Shown here piece after piece: positions 8,848 to 16,360 of a stretch of 64,000 nt of DNA (within the stretch, counting starts at the first letter, position 1; each line of letters starts with the position of its first letter). The stretch is taken from contig NZ_JABSNM010000009.1 of the NCBI RefSeq assembly GCF_013294065.1, forward strand, positions 145,402 through 209,401. The letters are read 5' to 3'. Position numbers and translations under genes: made by a program. The notes below the pieces were generated by a model. That model was not told the origin of the DNA. It saw only the letters and a program-made list of their open reading frames with translations, and did not search any database. Origin of the DNA: Sphaerotilus uruguayifluvii (GTDB lineage Bacteria > Pseudomonadota > Gammaproteobacteria > Burkholderiales > Burkholderiaceae_C).

Positions 8848-9716
8848 AGCTGCTGTGGAAGTTCAATCTCGTCTTCCTGCTGGTGTTCGCGCTCGGGCTG
8901 GGCGCCAGCGCCTGGGTGACGCGCCAGCTGCTGCAGGCCCAGGCCCGCGAGGAGGTGATCGAGCGGGCGCGCCTGCTGATGGAGAAGGCGCTGGCGGTGC
9001 GCGCCTACACGACCGGCCAGATCACGCCGCTGCTGGAGACGCAGATGAAGTACAGCTTCCTGCCGCAGTCGGTGCCGGCCTTCGCCGCGACCGAGGTGGT
9101 GGCGGCGCTGCGCGGCCGCTATCCGGACTATGTCTACAAGGAGGCGGTGCTCAATCCGACCAATCCGCGCGACCGGGCGGTCGAGTGGGAGGTCGACGTG
9201 GTCACCCAGTTCCGCAGCGACCTGCAGCGCAGGGAGTTCGTCGGCGAGCGCGACACGCCGACCGGCCGGTCGCTCTACATCGCCCGGCCGATCCGGATCT
9301 CGAATGCGGCCTGTCTGCGCTGCCACAGCACCGTCGAGGCCGCGCCGCGGCCGATGATCGAGCGCTACGGGCCGGCCAACGGCTTCGGCTGGAGCCACGA
9401 CGAGGTGGTCGGCGCGCAGATCGTCTCGGTGCCGATGGCCGTGCCGCTGCAGCGGGCCGAGGCGGCCTTCGGGGTCTTCGTGGGCTCGCTGGCGGCGGTG
9501 TTCGGCGCGGTCGTGCTGGTGCTGAACCTGATGCTGTGGAAACTGGTGGTGCAGCCGGTCGGGCGGCTGTCGGCGCTGGCCGACCGGGTCAGCCTCGGCG
9601 AGATGGAGGCGCCGGCCTTCGAGCGCGCCGGCCGCGACGAGATCGCGGTGCTGGCGGCCTCGTTCGGGCGCATGCGCCGCAGCCTGGTCGAGGCGATGCG
9701 TCTGCTGGAGAGCTGA
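8844..9716 (+). CDS. DUF3365 c-heme sensor with HAMP domain
   Basis: This is a 290-residue membrane protein. The first membrane segment is at about 5-25. A periplasmic DUF3365 (Tll0287-like) domain spans about 30-205 and carries a heme c motif CLRCH at 157-161. A second membrane segment is at about 210-232, followed by a HAMP domain to residue 285. There is no kinase, cyclase or methyl-accepting domain, so an output partner is needed. The Ser/Thr kinase gene 9 bp downstream is the obvious candidate. The start is GTG at 8844, overlapping the preceding stop by 4 bp; GGGAGTGCG lies just upstream. DUF3365 proteins are known as redox or gas sensors in other bacteria. Sensing of redox state or a gas for T6SS control is inference. 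Confidence 0.85.
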   Translation: MKLLWKFNLVFLLVFALGLGASAWVTRQLLQAQAREEVIERARLLMEKALAVRAYTTGQITPLLETQMKYSFLPQSVPAFAATEVVAALRGRYPDYVYKEAVLNPTNPRDRAVEWEVDVVTQFRSDLQRREFVGERDTPTGRSLYIARPIRISNAACLRCHSTVEAAPRPMIERYGPANGFGWSHDEVVGAQIVSVPMAVPLQRAEAAFGVFVGSLAAVFGAVVLVLNLMLWKLVVQPVGRLSALADRVSLGEMEAPAFERAGRDEIAVLAASFGRMRRSLVEAMRLLES

Positions 9717-9725
9717 GGGCCGGAC

Positions 9726-11081
9726 ATGCCGCATTCCGTGCCCGCGCTGCCGGCCCGCCTGGGCAAGTACCGCGTCACCGGCCTGCTCGGCCAGGGCGCG
9801 ATGGGCATCGTCTACCGCGCCGAGGATCCCGACATCCTGCGTCCGGTGGCGATCAAGACGATGCACTGCGCGGGCCGCGCGGGCGATGCCGAGCGCGAGT
9901 CGGCGCTGCAGCGCTTCCGCAACGAGGCGCAGGCGGCCGGGCGGCTGCACCACCCCGGCATCGTCGCGGTGCACGAGTACGGCGTCGACGGCGACACCGC
10001 CTACATCGCGATGGAGCTGGTCGACGGCCATCCGCTGTCGGGCGGGCTGGGCGCCGGCGCCTTGCCGCCGGCCGATGTCGTCGGCCTGATGCTGCAGCTG
10101 CTCGACGCGCTGGCCCACGCGCATGCGCACGGCGTCTGGCACCGCGACATCAAGCCGTCGAACCTGATGCTGACCCGCGACGGCCGGCTGAAGGTCACCG
10201 ACTTCGGCATCGCGCGCATCGACGAGCGGGGCCTGACGCGCGAGGCCTCGCTCATCGGCACGCCGCACTGCATGGCGCCGGAGCAGTTCCTGGGCGGCCC
10301 GATCGACCATCGCGTCGACCTGTGGGCGGCCGGCGTGCTGATGTACCAGCTGCTGGCCGGGAGGCAGCCGTTCTCCGGTCGGCCCGACGTGGTGATGTAC
10401 CAGGTGCTGCACCAGACACCGGCGCCGCCGTCGCAGGCCGAGGGCAGCGGCAGTCCGGTGCTGTTCGACGCGCTGGTGATGCAGGCGCTGTCGCGCCGGC
10501 CCGAGGCCCGGCCGGCCGACGCGACGGCCTTCCGCGAGGCGCTGCTGGCGCTGGCCGGCGTGCCGGCCCGCGGCGTCCCGGCCGGCACCCTGTCCGACGA
10601 GACGGTCGTGCGGCTGCTGCCGGTGGCCGGTGGCGGGCCGCTGCCGGGCTGGGACGAAGGCAGCCTGCGCGAGCTCGAGACGCGGCTGCTGCCCGAGCTC
10701 GGGCCGGTCGCGCGGGTGCTGGTGCGCCGCGCGGCCCGGGAGTGCACCGACCTGCCGACGCTGCACGGCCGGCTGGCCGGCCATCTCGAGGACGAGGGGG
10801 CGCGGCGGCGTTTCCTGGCGGCGGGTTTGAGCGTCGGCGCGTCGCGCGCGTCGGCGGCCAGTGCGGTGCTGTCCGGGGATTCGGGCGTCTGGCCCGATGC
10901 CGAGCGGGTGCGCCGCGCCGGCCGGCTGCTGCTGCCGCATCTCGGGCCGATCGCGCCGGTGCTGGCGCAGCGCGAGGCCGCGCGGGCCGCCTCGGCCTCG
11001 GTCTGGCTGCAGGCGCTGCTGGCGCGCATCGACGATCCGCAGGTGCGCGCCGCGCTCGAGCGCGGCCTCGGTCCCTTCTGA
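9726..11081 (+). CDS. Soluble Ser/Thr protein kinase with duplicated C-terminal module
   Basis: This is a 451-residue kinase with no membrane segment. The glycine loop GQGAMGIVY is at 22-30, the lysine at 44, HRDIKPSN at 139-146, DFG at 159-161 and APE at 184-186, so all catalytic residues are present. After residue about 300 there are two related helical modules. Each has the pattern LLP-x-LGP-x-A-x-VL-x-x-R, in the parts beginning LETRLLPELGPVARVL and AGRLLLPHLGPIAPVL. They look like an internal duplication of a small domain (perhaps DUF8082-like). It is the third gene of the FecR-like/heme-sensor operon, 9 bp after the sensor. It probably receives the signal from the sensor's HAMP domain and phosphorylates a T6SS target such as the FHA protein; both points are inferred. 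Confidence 0.88.
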   Translation: MPHSVPALPARLGKYRVTGLLGQGAMGIVYRAEDPDILRPVAIKTMHCAGRAGDAERESALQRFRNEAQAAGRLHHPGIVAVHEYGVDGDTAYIAMELVDGHPLSGGLGAGALPPADVVGLMLQLLDALAHAHAHGVWHRDIKPSNLMLTRDGRLKVTDFGIARIDERGLTREASLIGTPHCMAPEQFLGGPIDHRVDLWAAGVLMYQLLAGRQPFSGRPDVVMYQVLHQTPAPPSQAEGSGSPVLFDALVMQALSRRPEARPADATAFREALLALAGVPARGVPAGTLSDETVVRLLPVAGGGPLPGWDEGSLRELETRLLPELGPVARVLVRRAARECTDLPTLHGRLAGHLEDEGARRRFLAAGLSVGASRASAASAVLSGDSGVWPDAERVRRAGRLLLPHLGPIAPVLAQREAARAASASVWLQALLARIDDPQVRAALERGLGPF

Positions 11082-11092
11082 TTCCCGTCCGT

Positions 11093-13066
11093 TCAGCCGT
11101 CCCGGTGCAGCCTGCGGAACTCTTCTTCCTCGGCCTTGCGCCGGCGCTCGACGCAGGTCGGATGCCGTGCGGACTCCGGCTTGCGGCACTGGGCGTCGAT
11201 GCACATCGCGTGTGCGATCAGGATGCGTCCTGCACAAGCTGTTTCGGGGGACTCGGGTGCGGTCTCGGCCGGTGCTGTCGCGGAGGCGGGAGCCGGTCCG
11301 GCGGGCCGGGAGGCCGTGCCCGCGCCCCCGGCTGCATGCTGGGAGGCCGCCTGGGCCTCGGTGGCCGCACGAGCCGCGGCTGCGGACGCGCGAGCGGCCG
11401 CAAGTGCAGCCCGGTCGGGTCTCGATGCCGCCAGGCCTGGCGCCGAGGCCGCGCCGGGGAGCGCCGTCGCCTGCGGCGCCGGCAGGACCTTCGGCCCGGC
11501 CGCGGGCGGCTCGCTCGGCAGCGGCATCGATGCAGCGGCGGTGTCGCGGGCGACGGGCGGTTCACGCTCCTCGGTGATGATCGGCGGCGGCGTGCGCGGC
11601 GCGTCGGCCTGCGATGCCACCGCCACGGGTGGCGTGGCGCTGGCCGCGGCCTGGGCCGGTTCGGGGGCGGGGCCGCCCCGGCGTCCGAGCAGCAGCGCGG
11701 CCGCGCCGACCAGCAGCAGCACCGCCGCCGCGGCCGCCAGCCAGGGGCCGCGCTGCGAGGCGGAGGTGGCGGGCGCCGGTGCGCGGGCCTCCGCCGGAGG
11801 CGGGGCCGACATTGCGGGGGCGGCTGCGGTCGGGGGGCGCGGGGCGGTGCCGGGGGCCGTCGCCGGGTCCGGCAGCACGATCTTCATGTCGCGGCCGGTG
11901 CGCGGCTCGGTGCCGCCGCCGCGCATCGACGGCGTGGTGGCGCGGGGCACCATGCCGGCGACCTCCGGCGTGGCCGGAGGCAGGCCGGTCACCGGCGCGG
12001 GTGCGGAGGTGGGTGCGGAGGCGGCATGACGCGTGACCGGGTGCTGGGTCACGCGCCGCGGCAGGCCGCCGGTCGGCTCGGTGACGACGACGGTGCGGTC
12101 CGGGTCGATGTCCTGCGCATTGGCGGTGCCCGCCAGCGTCGCGTCCGGATCGAAGCCGGGCATGACCGAGGGCAGCAGGCCGAGCAGGCGCATCAGCGCC
12201 TCGACGCTCTGCGGCCGCCCGTCCGGGCGCACCGCCAGCGTCTGCTGCCAGGCGTTCAGGAAGGCGTCGCTGTAGCGCAGGCCACGCTCGGCCTGCAGCC
12301 GTGCGCCGATCTCGGGCAGCGGCACCATCTCGTCCTGCAGCGTGCGCGCGGCCGCCGGCGGCGGCGGCCTGCCGGTCAGGCTCGCATGCACGACCGCGCC
12401 GAGCGCATAGAGGTCGGTCCACGGCCCCTGGCGCAGGTTCGGCATCTCGGCGTACTGCTCGATCGGCGCGTAGTTCGGCTTCAGGATCGCGGTGAGCGTC
12501 TGCGTGCGGTCGCTGATGACCTGGCGCGCGGCGCCGAAGTCCAGCAGCACCGGCCGGCCGTTGCGCAGCAGCAGGATGTTGTCCGGCGAGACGTCGCGGT
12601 GGTAGATGTGCTGCGCATGCAGCGTCTCGAGGGCGCCCAGCAGCGGCACCAGCACGCCCATCAGCCAGACCTCGCCGGGCGGCGCCGGCATCTGGCGCAG
12701 CGTCTGCGCCAGCGTCTGGCCCTGGTAGAGCGGCATCACCATGTAGGCGGTGCCGTTGCCTTCCCAGTAGCGGAAGACCTTGACCAGCGCCGGATGGTCG
12801 AAGCGCGCGAGCATCTTCGCCTCGAGCATGAAGCTGCGCAGCCCGGCACCGAAGGTCTCGCCATGCGTGCGCCCGCGTGGCTGCACCGAGCCGTCGCTGC
12901 CGCGCGAGGCCAGCAGCCCTGGCATGTATTCCTTGATCGCGACCTCGCGCTCGAGGTCGTGGTCGAAGGCGCGGTAGACGATGCCGAACCCGCCGACGCC
13001 GACCAGGCCGCGGATCTCGAATTCGCCCAGCCGGGTCCCGATGCTCAGTGTGCCTTCTTCGTCCAC
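11093..13066 (-). CDS. Membrane-anchored Ser/Thr protein kinase (PpkA-like), kinase 2
   Basis: This is a 657-residue protein if translation begins at GTG 13066. The glycine loop GVGGFGIVY is at 23-31, the lysine at 45, HRDVSPDN at 156-163 and DFG at 176-178. A Pro/Ala-rich linker leads to one membrane segment (about 441-461). The periplasmic tail ends in a Cys-rich patch (CAGRILIAHAMC, then CRKPE and HPTC) that could be disulfide-bonded. It is a paralogue of the kinase at 6059-7747, with similar N-lobe and linker design. No ATG lies near the domain start. The predicted transcription start near 13093 allows the GTG at 13066 but excludes longer forms. It faces tagH across a shared regulatory region and is convergent with the soluble kinase, 11 bp away. 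Confidence 0.82.
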   Translation of the reverse strand: MDEEGTLSIGTRLGEFEIRGLVGVGGFGIVYRAFDHDLEREVAIKEYMPGLLASRGSDGSVQPRGRTHGETFGAGLRSFMLEAKMLARFDHPALVKVFRYWEGNGTAYMVMPLYQGQTLAQTLRQMPAPPGEVWLMGVLVPLLGALETLHAQHIYHRDVSPDNILLLRNGRPVLLDFGAARQVISDRTQTLTAILKPNYAPIEQYAEMPNLRQGPWTDLYALGAVVHASLTGRPPPPAAARTLQDEMVPLPEIGARLQAERGLRYSDAFLNAWQQTLAVRPDGRPQSVEALMRLLGLLPSVMPGFDPDATLAGTANAQDIDPDRTVVVTEPTGGLPRRVTQHPVTRHAASAPTSAPAPVTGLPPATPEVAGMVPRATTPSMRGGGTEPRTGRDMKIVLPDPATAPGTAPRPPTAAAPAMSAPPPAEARAPAPATSASQRGPWLAAAAAVLLLVGAAALLLGRRGGPAPEPAQAAASATPPVAVASQADAPRTPPPIITEEREPPVARDTAAASMPLPSEPPAAGPKVLPAPQATALPGAASAPGLAASRPDRAALAAARASAAAARAATEAQAASQHAAGGAGTASRPAGPAPASATAPAETAPESPETACAGRILIAHAMCIDAQCRKPESARHPTCVERRRKAEEEEFRRLHRDG

Positions 13067-13099
13067 GCCGTCCGCCGCCAGGTTGTCGCCATCCCTGCC

Positions 13100-13142
13100 A
13101 GCGTAGCGGGGCAGGCGGGCGCCGTCTTGTGACTTTGGTCGA
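13100..13142 (-). promoter_or_regulatory. Promoter with ATGAC-N4-GTCAT-type operator for kinase 2
   Basis: The plus strand reads GTGACTTTGGTCGA at 13129-13142, which matches the palindrome at 11 of 14 positions. On the minus strand there are 23 nt, then the -10-like TACGCT (complement of 13100-13105). The predicted transcription start is near 13093, about 27 nt before GTG 13066. Confidence 0.5.
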
Positions 13143-13180
13143 TCCGGGCCGGCGCGACGGCGCCGACCGTGTCCGGGCGC

Positions 13181-13224
13181 ATGACTTTCGTTGCTTGCCC
13201 GGTGCGCCGTGCCGAGCCGACACT
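13181..13224 (+). promoter_or_regulatory. Shared 19-bp element upstream of tagH-pppA
   Basis: ATGACTTTCGTTGCTTGCC at 13181-13199 is the second copy of the element at 7863-7881. Its TTGCCC could be a -35, with GACACT at 13219-13224 as -10 (18-nt spacer). It lies 64 bp before the tagH ATG and only 39 bp from the palindrome serving the divergent kinase gene. Confidence 0.45.
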
Positions 13225-13262
13225 GGCCCGGTCCGGTCACCGAGGATCCCGAGGAGGTTTCG

Positions 13263-14933
13263 ATGCAGCTGCTGATCCGTGCCGTGAGCCTGGCCGGCCA
13301 GCCCCTGACGCAGGCGGTCACCGGCCTGTTCGACACGCAGGGCGGCACGCTCGGCCGTGCCGAGACCTGCACGCTGATGCTGCCGGACCCGGAGCGGCAC
13401 ATCTCGCGCCTGCAGGCCGAGGTCAGCTGCGGCGAGCGGGGCTTCAGCATCCGCAACGTCAGCCATGCCAATCCGATCATGCACAACGGCCGGCCGGTGC
13501 CCTCGGGCCGCAGCGCCGCGCTGGCCGACGGCGACGAGCTGCAGGTCGGCAGCTATCTGCTGGCCGTCAGCCTGCCGGAGCCGGCGCCGGCGCCTGGCGC
13601 CGCCCCGGCCGCGATGCCCGCTGCGCCCGAGCCGGGCGAGTTCACCCGGATGATCTCGGTGATCGGCGCCGCACCGGCGTCCGTGCCGGTCGCGTCCGGG
13701 GCGTCCGCCCCCGTGGCCGCCCCCGCGCCATCGCCGGTGCCCTCGCCTGCGGCGTTTCCGCCGGCACCGTCCGGGAGTGACCTGACGGATCCGTTCGCGT
13801 TCTTCGGCGGCGGGCCGGCCTCCACGCCGGCCCGCATGCGGGCACCCTCGCCGGATCCTGTTCCCGGCCCCGCCAGGCTGGGCACGGGGGGGGGCGATCC
13901 CTTCGGCGATCTGTGGGGGGCGCCGTCGGCGCATGCGCCGCTGCCCCCGTCGATGCCGGTGCCGGCGTCGGTGCCGGACGGTGCGCTGCCCTCGGCCTTC
14001 GGCGACCTGTTCGGCCCGGACGGCGGCGCCAGCGGCAGCGACGACGTGCTGTCGGACTTTTTCGGCGCCAAGGCGCCGCGCTCGCGTCCGCCGGCCGGCG
14101 ACCAGGCGCTGCAGGACTTCCTGAATCCCCCGGCCGCTCCGGCGCCGGCGTCGCGCCCGCCGCTTGCCGACCGCACGCCCGAGATCCATGCGCCGATGGT
14201 GCTGCCGGTGCCGCCGGCGCCCGTCGCCCCGCCGGTCACCCCGCTGGTCACCCCGCCGCCGGCGCGGGCGGTGCCTGCCGCGGCCACGGGCTCCGAGGCG
14301 CTGTGGGCGGCCTTCTGCGAGGGCGCGGGCATCGCGGCCGAGCGGGCGCCGCCGGGCGGGCTGACGCCGGCGCTGATGCACGACATCGGCCAGATGCTGC
14401 ACCACGCGATCGCCGGCACGCTGCAGCTGATCGCCGCGCGGGCCGCGACCAAGACGGAGCTGCATGCGCAGGTGACGATGATCCAGCCGCGGCACAACAA
14501 CCCGCTGAAGTTCTCGCCCGACGCGCGTGTCGCGCTCGAGCAGCTGCTGCAGCCGCCGCTTCGCGGCTTCCTGGCCGGACCGCCGGCGGTCGAGCAGGCG
14601 ATGGACGATCTGGTCGGCCATGCGGTGGGCACGATGGCGGGCATGCGCGCGGCGCTCGACGGCGTGCTCGACCGCTTTGCGCCCGAGCCGCTGGAGGCGC
14701 GGCTCAGCGGCCGCTCGGTGATCGACAGCCTGCTGCCGATGCACCGGCGCGCACGGCTGTGGGAGCTCTACCTGCAGCATTTCCAGGCGGTGCGCGAGGA
14801 GTCGCGCGAGGATGTCCAGGCGCTGTTCGGCAAGGCCTTCCTGCAGGCCTACGAGGAACAGCTCGACCGGCTCGACGCCGAACGGCGGGGTGGCGGCGGC
14901 GAGACCGCGGCCGACCCGGGGAGCGCACGATGA
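13263..14933 (+). CDS. tagH: T6SS-associated FHA-domain protein TagH
   Basis: This is a 556-residue protein. Residues 1 to about 100 are a forkhead-associated domain with the expected GGTLGR, HISRLQAEV and phosphothreonine-binding N/H positions. A long Pro/Ala/Ser-rich linker spans about 100-335. The C-terminal 220 residues match the TagH-type domain (QPRHNNPLKF, LEQLLQPP, FLAGP, EESREDVQALFGKAF). It is the usual phospho-dependent switch of T6SS assembly, read by the FHA domain after kinase action. The ATG at 13263 follows AGGAGG and is preferred to an upstream in-frame start at 13191. The stop overlaps the start of the phosphatase gene (ATGA), and the two form one operon. Confidence 0.92.
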   Translation: MQLLIRAVSLAGQPLTQAVTGLFDTQGGTLGRAETCTLMLPDPERHISRLQAEVSCGERGFSIRNVSHANPIMHNGRPVPSGRSAALADGDELQVGSYLLAVSLPEPAPAPGAAPAAMPAAPEPGEFTRMISVIGAAPASVPVASGASAPVAAPAPSPVPSPAAFPPAPSGSDLTDPFAFFGGGPASTPARMRAPSPDPVPGPARLGTGGGDPFGDLWGAPSAHAPLPPSMPVPASVPDGALPSAFGDLFGPDGGASGSDDVLSDFFGAKAPRSRPPAGDQALQDFLNPPAAPAPASRPPLADRTPEIHAPMVLPVPPAPVAPPVTPLVTPPPARAVPAAATGSEALWAAFCEGAGIAAERAPPGGLTPALMHDIGQMLHHAIAGTLQLIAARAATKTELHAQVTMIQPRHNNPLKFSPDARVALEQLLQPPLRGFLAGPPAVEQAMDDLVGHAVGTMAGMRAALDGVLDRFAPEPLEARLSGRSVIDSLLPMHRRARLWELYLQHFQAVREESREDVQALFGKAFLQAYEEQLDRLDAERRGGGGETAADPGSAR

Positions 14934-15685
14934 TCGACATCGACCTGGCGACCTGCCTGGAGGCCGGCCGCCGCGACCACAACGAGGACGATCTGCGCAG
15001 CGGCCATGCGGGTCTGCTGAGCTGGGCGGTGCTGTCCGACGGCGCCGGCGGCCACCGCCGCGGCGACGAGGCCTCGCGCGAGGTGGTCGCCACGATCGAC
15101 GAGCGGCTCGCGCAGGCCAGCCAGGGCGGGCATCTGCAGGCGGCGGCGCTGGCCGAGGCGGTGGAGTGCGCGCACGGCCGCCTGTCCGACGCGCAGGCCG
15201 GCAGCGCCGGGCGCCAGCGCATGCATGCGACCGTCGTGGCGCTGTGGATCGACCGCGGGCGCGGCGAGGCGCTGTGGGCGCATGTCGGCGACAGCCGCCT
15301 CTACCGGGTGCGCGACGGCCGCGCCGAGGCGCTGACCCGCGACGACAGCGTGGTGCAGCAGATGGTCGATGCCGGTTTCCTGACGCCGCAGGCCGCGCGC
15401 CACCATCCGCGCAAGAACCAGCTGCTGAGCGCGCTCGGCGGCGCCGAGCCGGTCGAGGTCCATGTCACCGCGCAGGCGCAGCCGCTGCACGACGGCGATG
15501 CCTTCCTGCTGTGCAGCGACGGCTGGTGGGACACGCTCGAGGCCGAGGCGATCGCGCGCTCCTGCCAGGCCAGCGCCGACGCCGCGCGCTGGCTCGCCGC
15601 GATGCGCGACGACATCGCCGCGCAGGCCCTGGCGACGCAGGACAACTTCTCGGCGGTGGCGCTGCGGCTGCACCGGCGCCGCTGA
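14930..15685 (+). CDS. pppA: PP2C-family protein phosphatase PppA
   Basis: This is a 251-residue phosphatase. PP2C metal-site motifs are visible: RDHNED at 15-20, SDGAGGH at 36-42, a GDSRLYR strand, SDGWWD and a closing QDNFS. The length fits the T6SS PppA type that lacks extra domains. It should reverse the phosphorylation set by the nearby kinases, on TagH or a related FHA target. Start ATG overlaps the tagH stop by 4 bp, so translation is coupled. Three kinase genes but only this one phosphatase gene lie in the block. Confidence 0.92.
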   Translation: MIDIDLATCLEAGRRDHNEDDLRSGHAGLLSWAVLSDGAGGHRRGDEASREVVATIDERLAQASQGGHLQAAALAEAVECAHGRLSDAQAGSAGRQRMHATVVALWIDRGRGEALWAHVGDSRLYRVRDGRAEALTRDDSVVQQMVDAGFLTPQAARHHPRKNQLLSALGGAEPVEVHVTAQAQPLHDGDAFLLCSDGWWDTLEAEAIARSCQASADAARWLAAMRDDIAAQALATQDNFSAVALRLHRRR

Positions 15686-15742
15686 GGCGGGAGCAGGTGC
15701 TGGAGGGCGGCCGGGGCTTCGGCCGCTCGGCCGTCCCGTGGC

Positions 15743-16357
15743 TCAGTCGCGGCCGTCCAGCAGCGCGTCGAAGTCCGCGTCCTGCGGCAGGCCGGCGACC
15801 GGTGCGGCCAGCGGCGCCTGCGCGTCTGGCCGCAGGGCCTCGTCCGGGCTCCACCACAGGCCGTGGCCGGCGGGCACGGCGCGCTCGACCAGCCGTCGCG
15901 GCAGGGCGGCGGCCGTCGCGGCAGCCGGACGTGGCGGCAGCGCCTGCAGCGCCGCCTCGAGCCGCTCGACGCTGGCACCGGGGCGCAGGCAGTCGCGGCC
16001 CGCCTCGGCCAGCGCGTCCAGCCAGCGCTGCAGCCCGGCCGGATCGTCCGGCGGGCCGGCGCTCCAGCCCGCGGCCAGCAGCAGCGGGAAATAGCGTCCG
16101 ACCCGGTCGACGCTGGGCATCAGCACGCCGCTCCACCATTGCGGATCGACCACGCCGGGCGACCAGAGGAAATGCCACAGCGGCGCGCCTAGGTAGAGCT
16201 CGAGCCAGCGCTCGCCCAGCCGCGCGCGGCTCGAGGCCAGGCCGGCGCTGAGCCAGGCGTCGCAGCGCGCCAGCATCGGCGGCGGCAGCCGGCGCGAGCC
16301 GAAGTCGCCCAGCGCCGGCAGCTTGCCGAACCAGCCGCAGTCCGGTGCGCCGGGCAT
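15743..16357 (-). CDS. tagF: T6SS-associated protein TagF
   Basis: This is a 204-residue protein of the TagF/ImpM family. It opens with the family signature WFGKLPALGDF and contains PLWHFLWSPG and GVLMPSVDRVGRYFPL. TagF is known as a post-translational repressor of some T6SS, where it acts in the threonine-phosphorylation network. It is the last gene of the minus-strand tssJ-tssK-tssL-tssM-tagF operon. Its start lies 3 bp after the tssM stop. It is convergent with pppA, 57 bp away. Confidence 0.92.
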   Translation of the reverse strand: MPGAPDCGWFGKLPALGDFGSRRLPPPMLARCDAWLSAGLASSRARLGERWLELYLGAPLWHFLWSPGVVDPQWWSGVLMPSVDRVGRYFPLLLAAGWSAGPPDDPAGLQRWLDALAEAGRDCLRPGASVERLEAALQALPPRPAAATAAALPRRLVERAVPAGHGLWWSPDEALRPDAQAPLAAPVAGLPQDADFDALLDGRD

Positions 16358-16360
16358 CGC

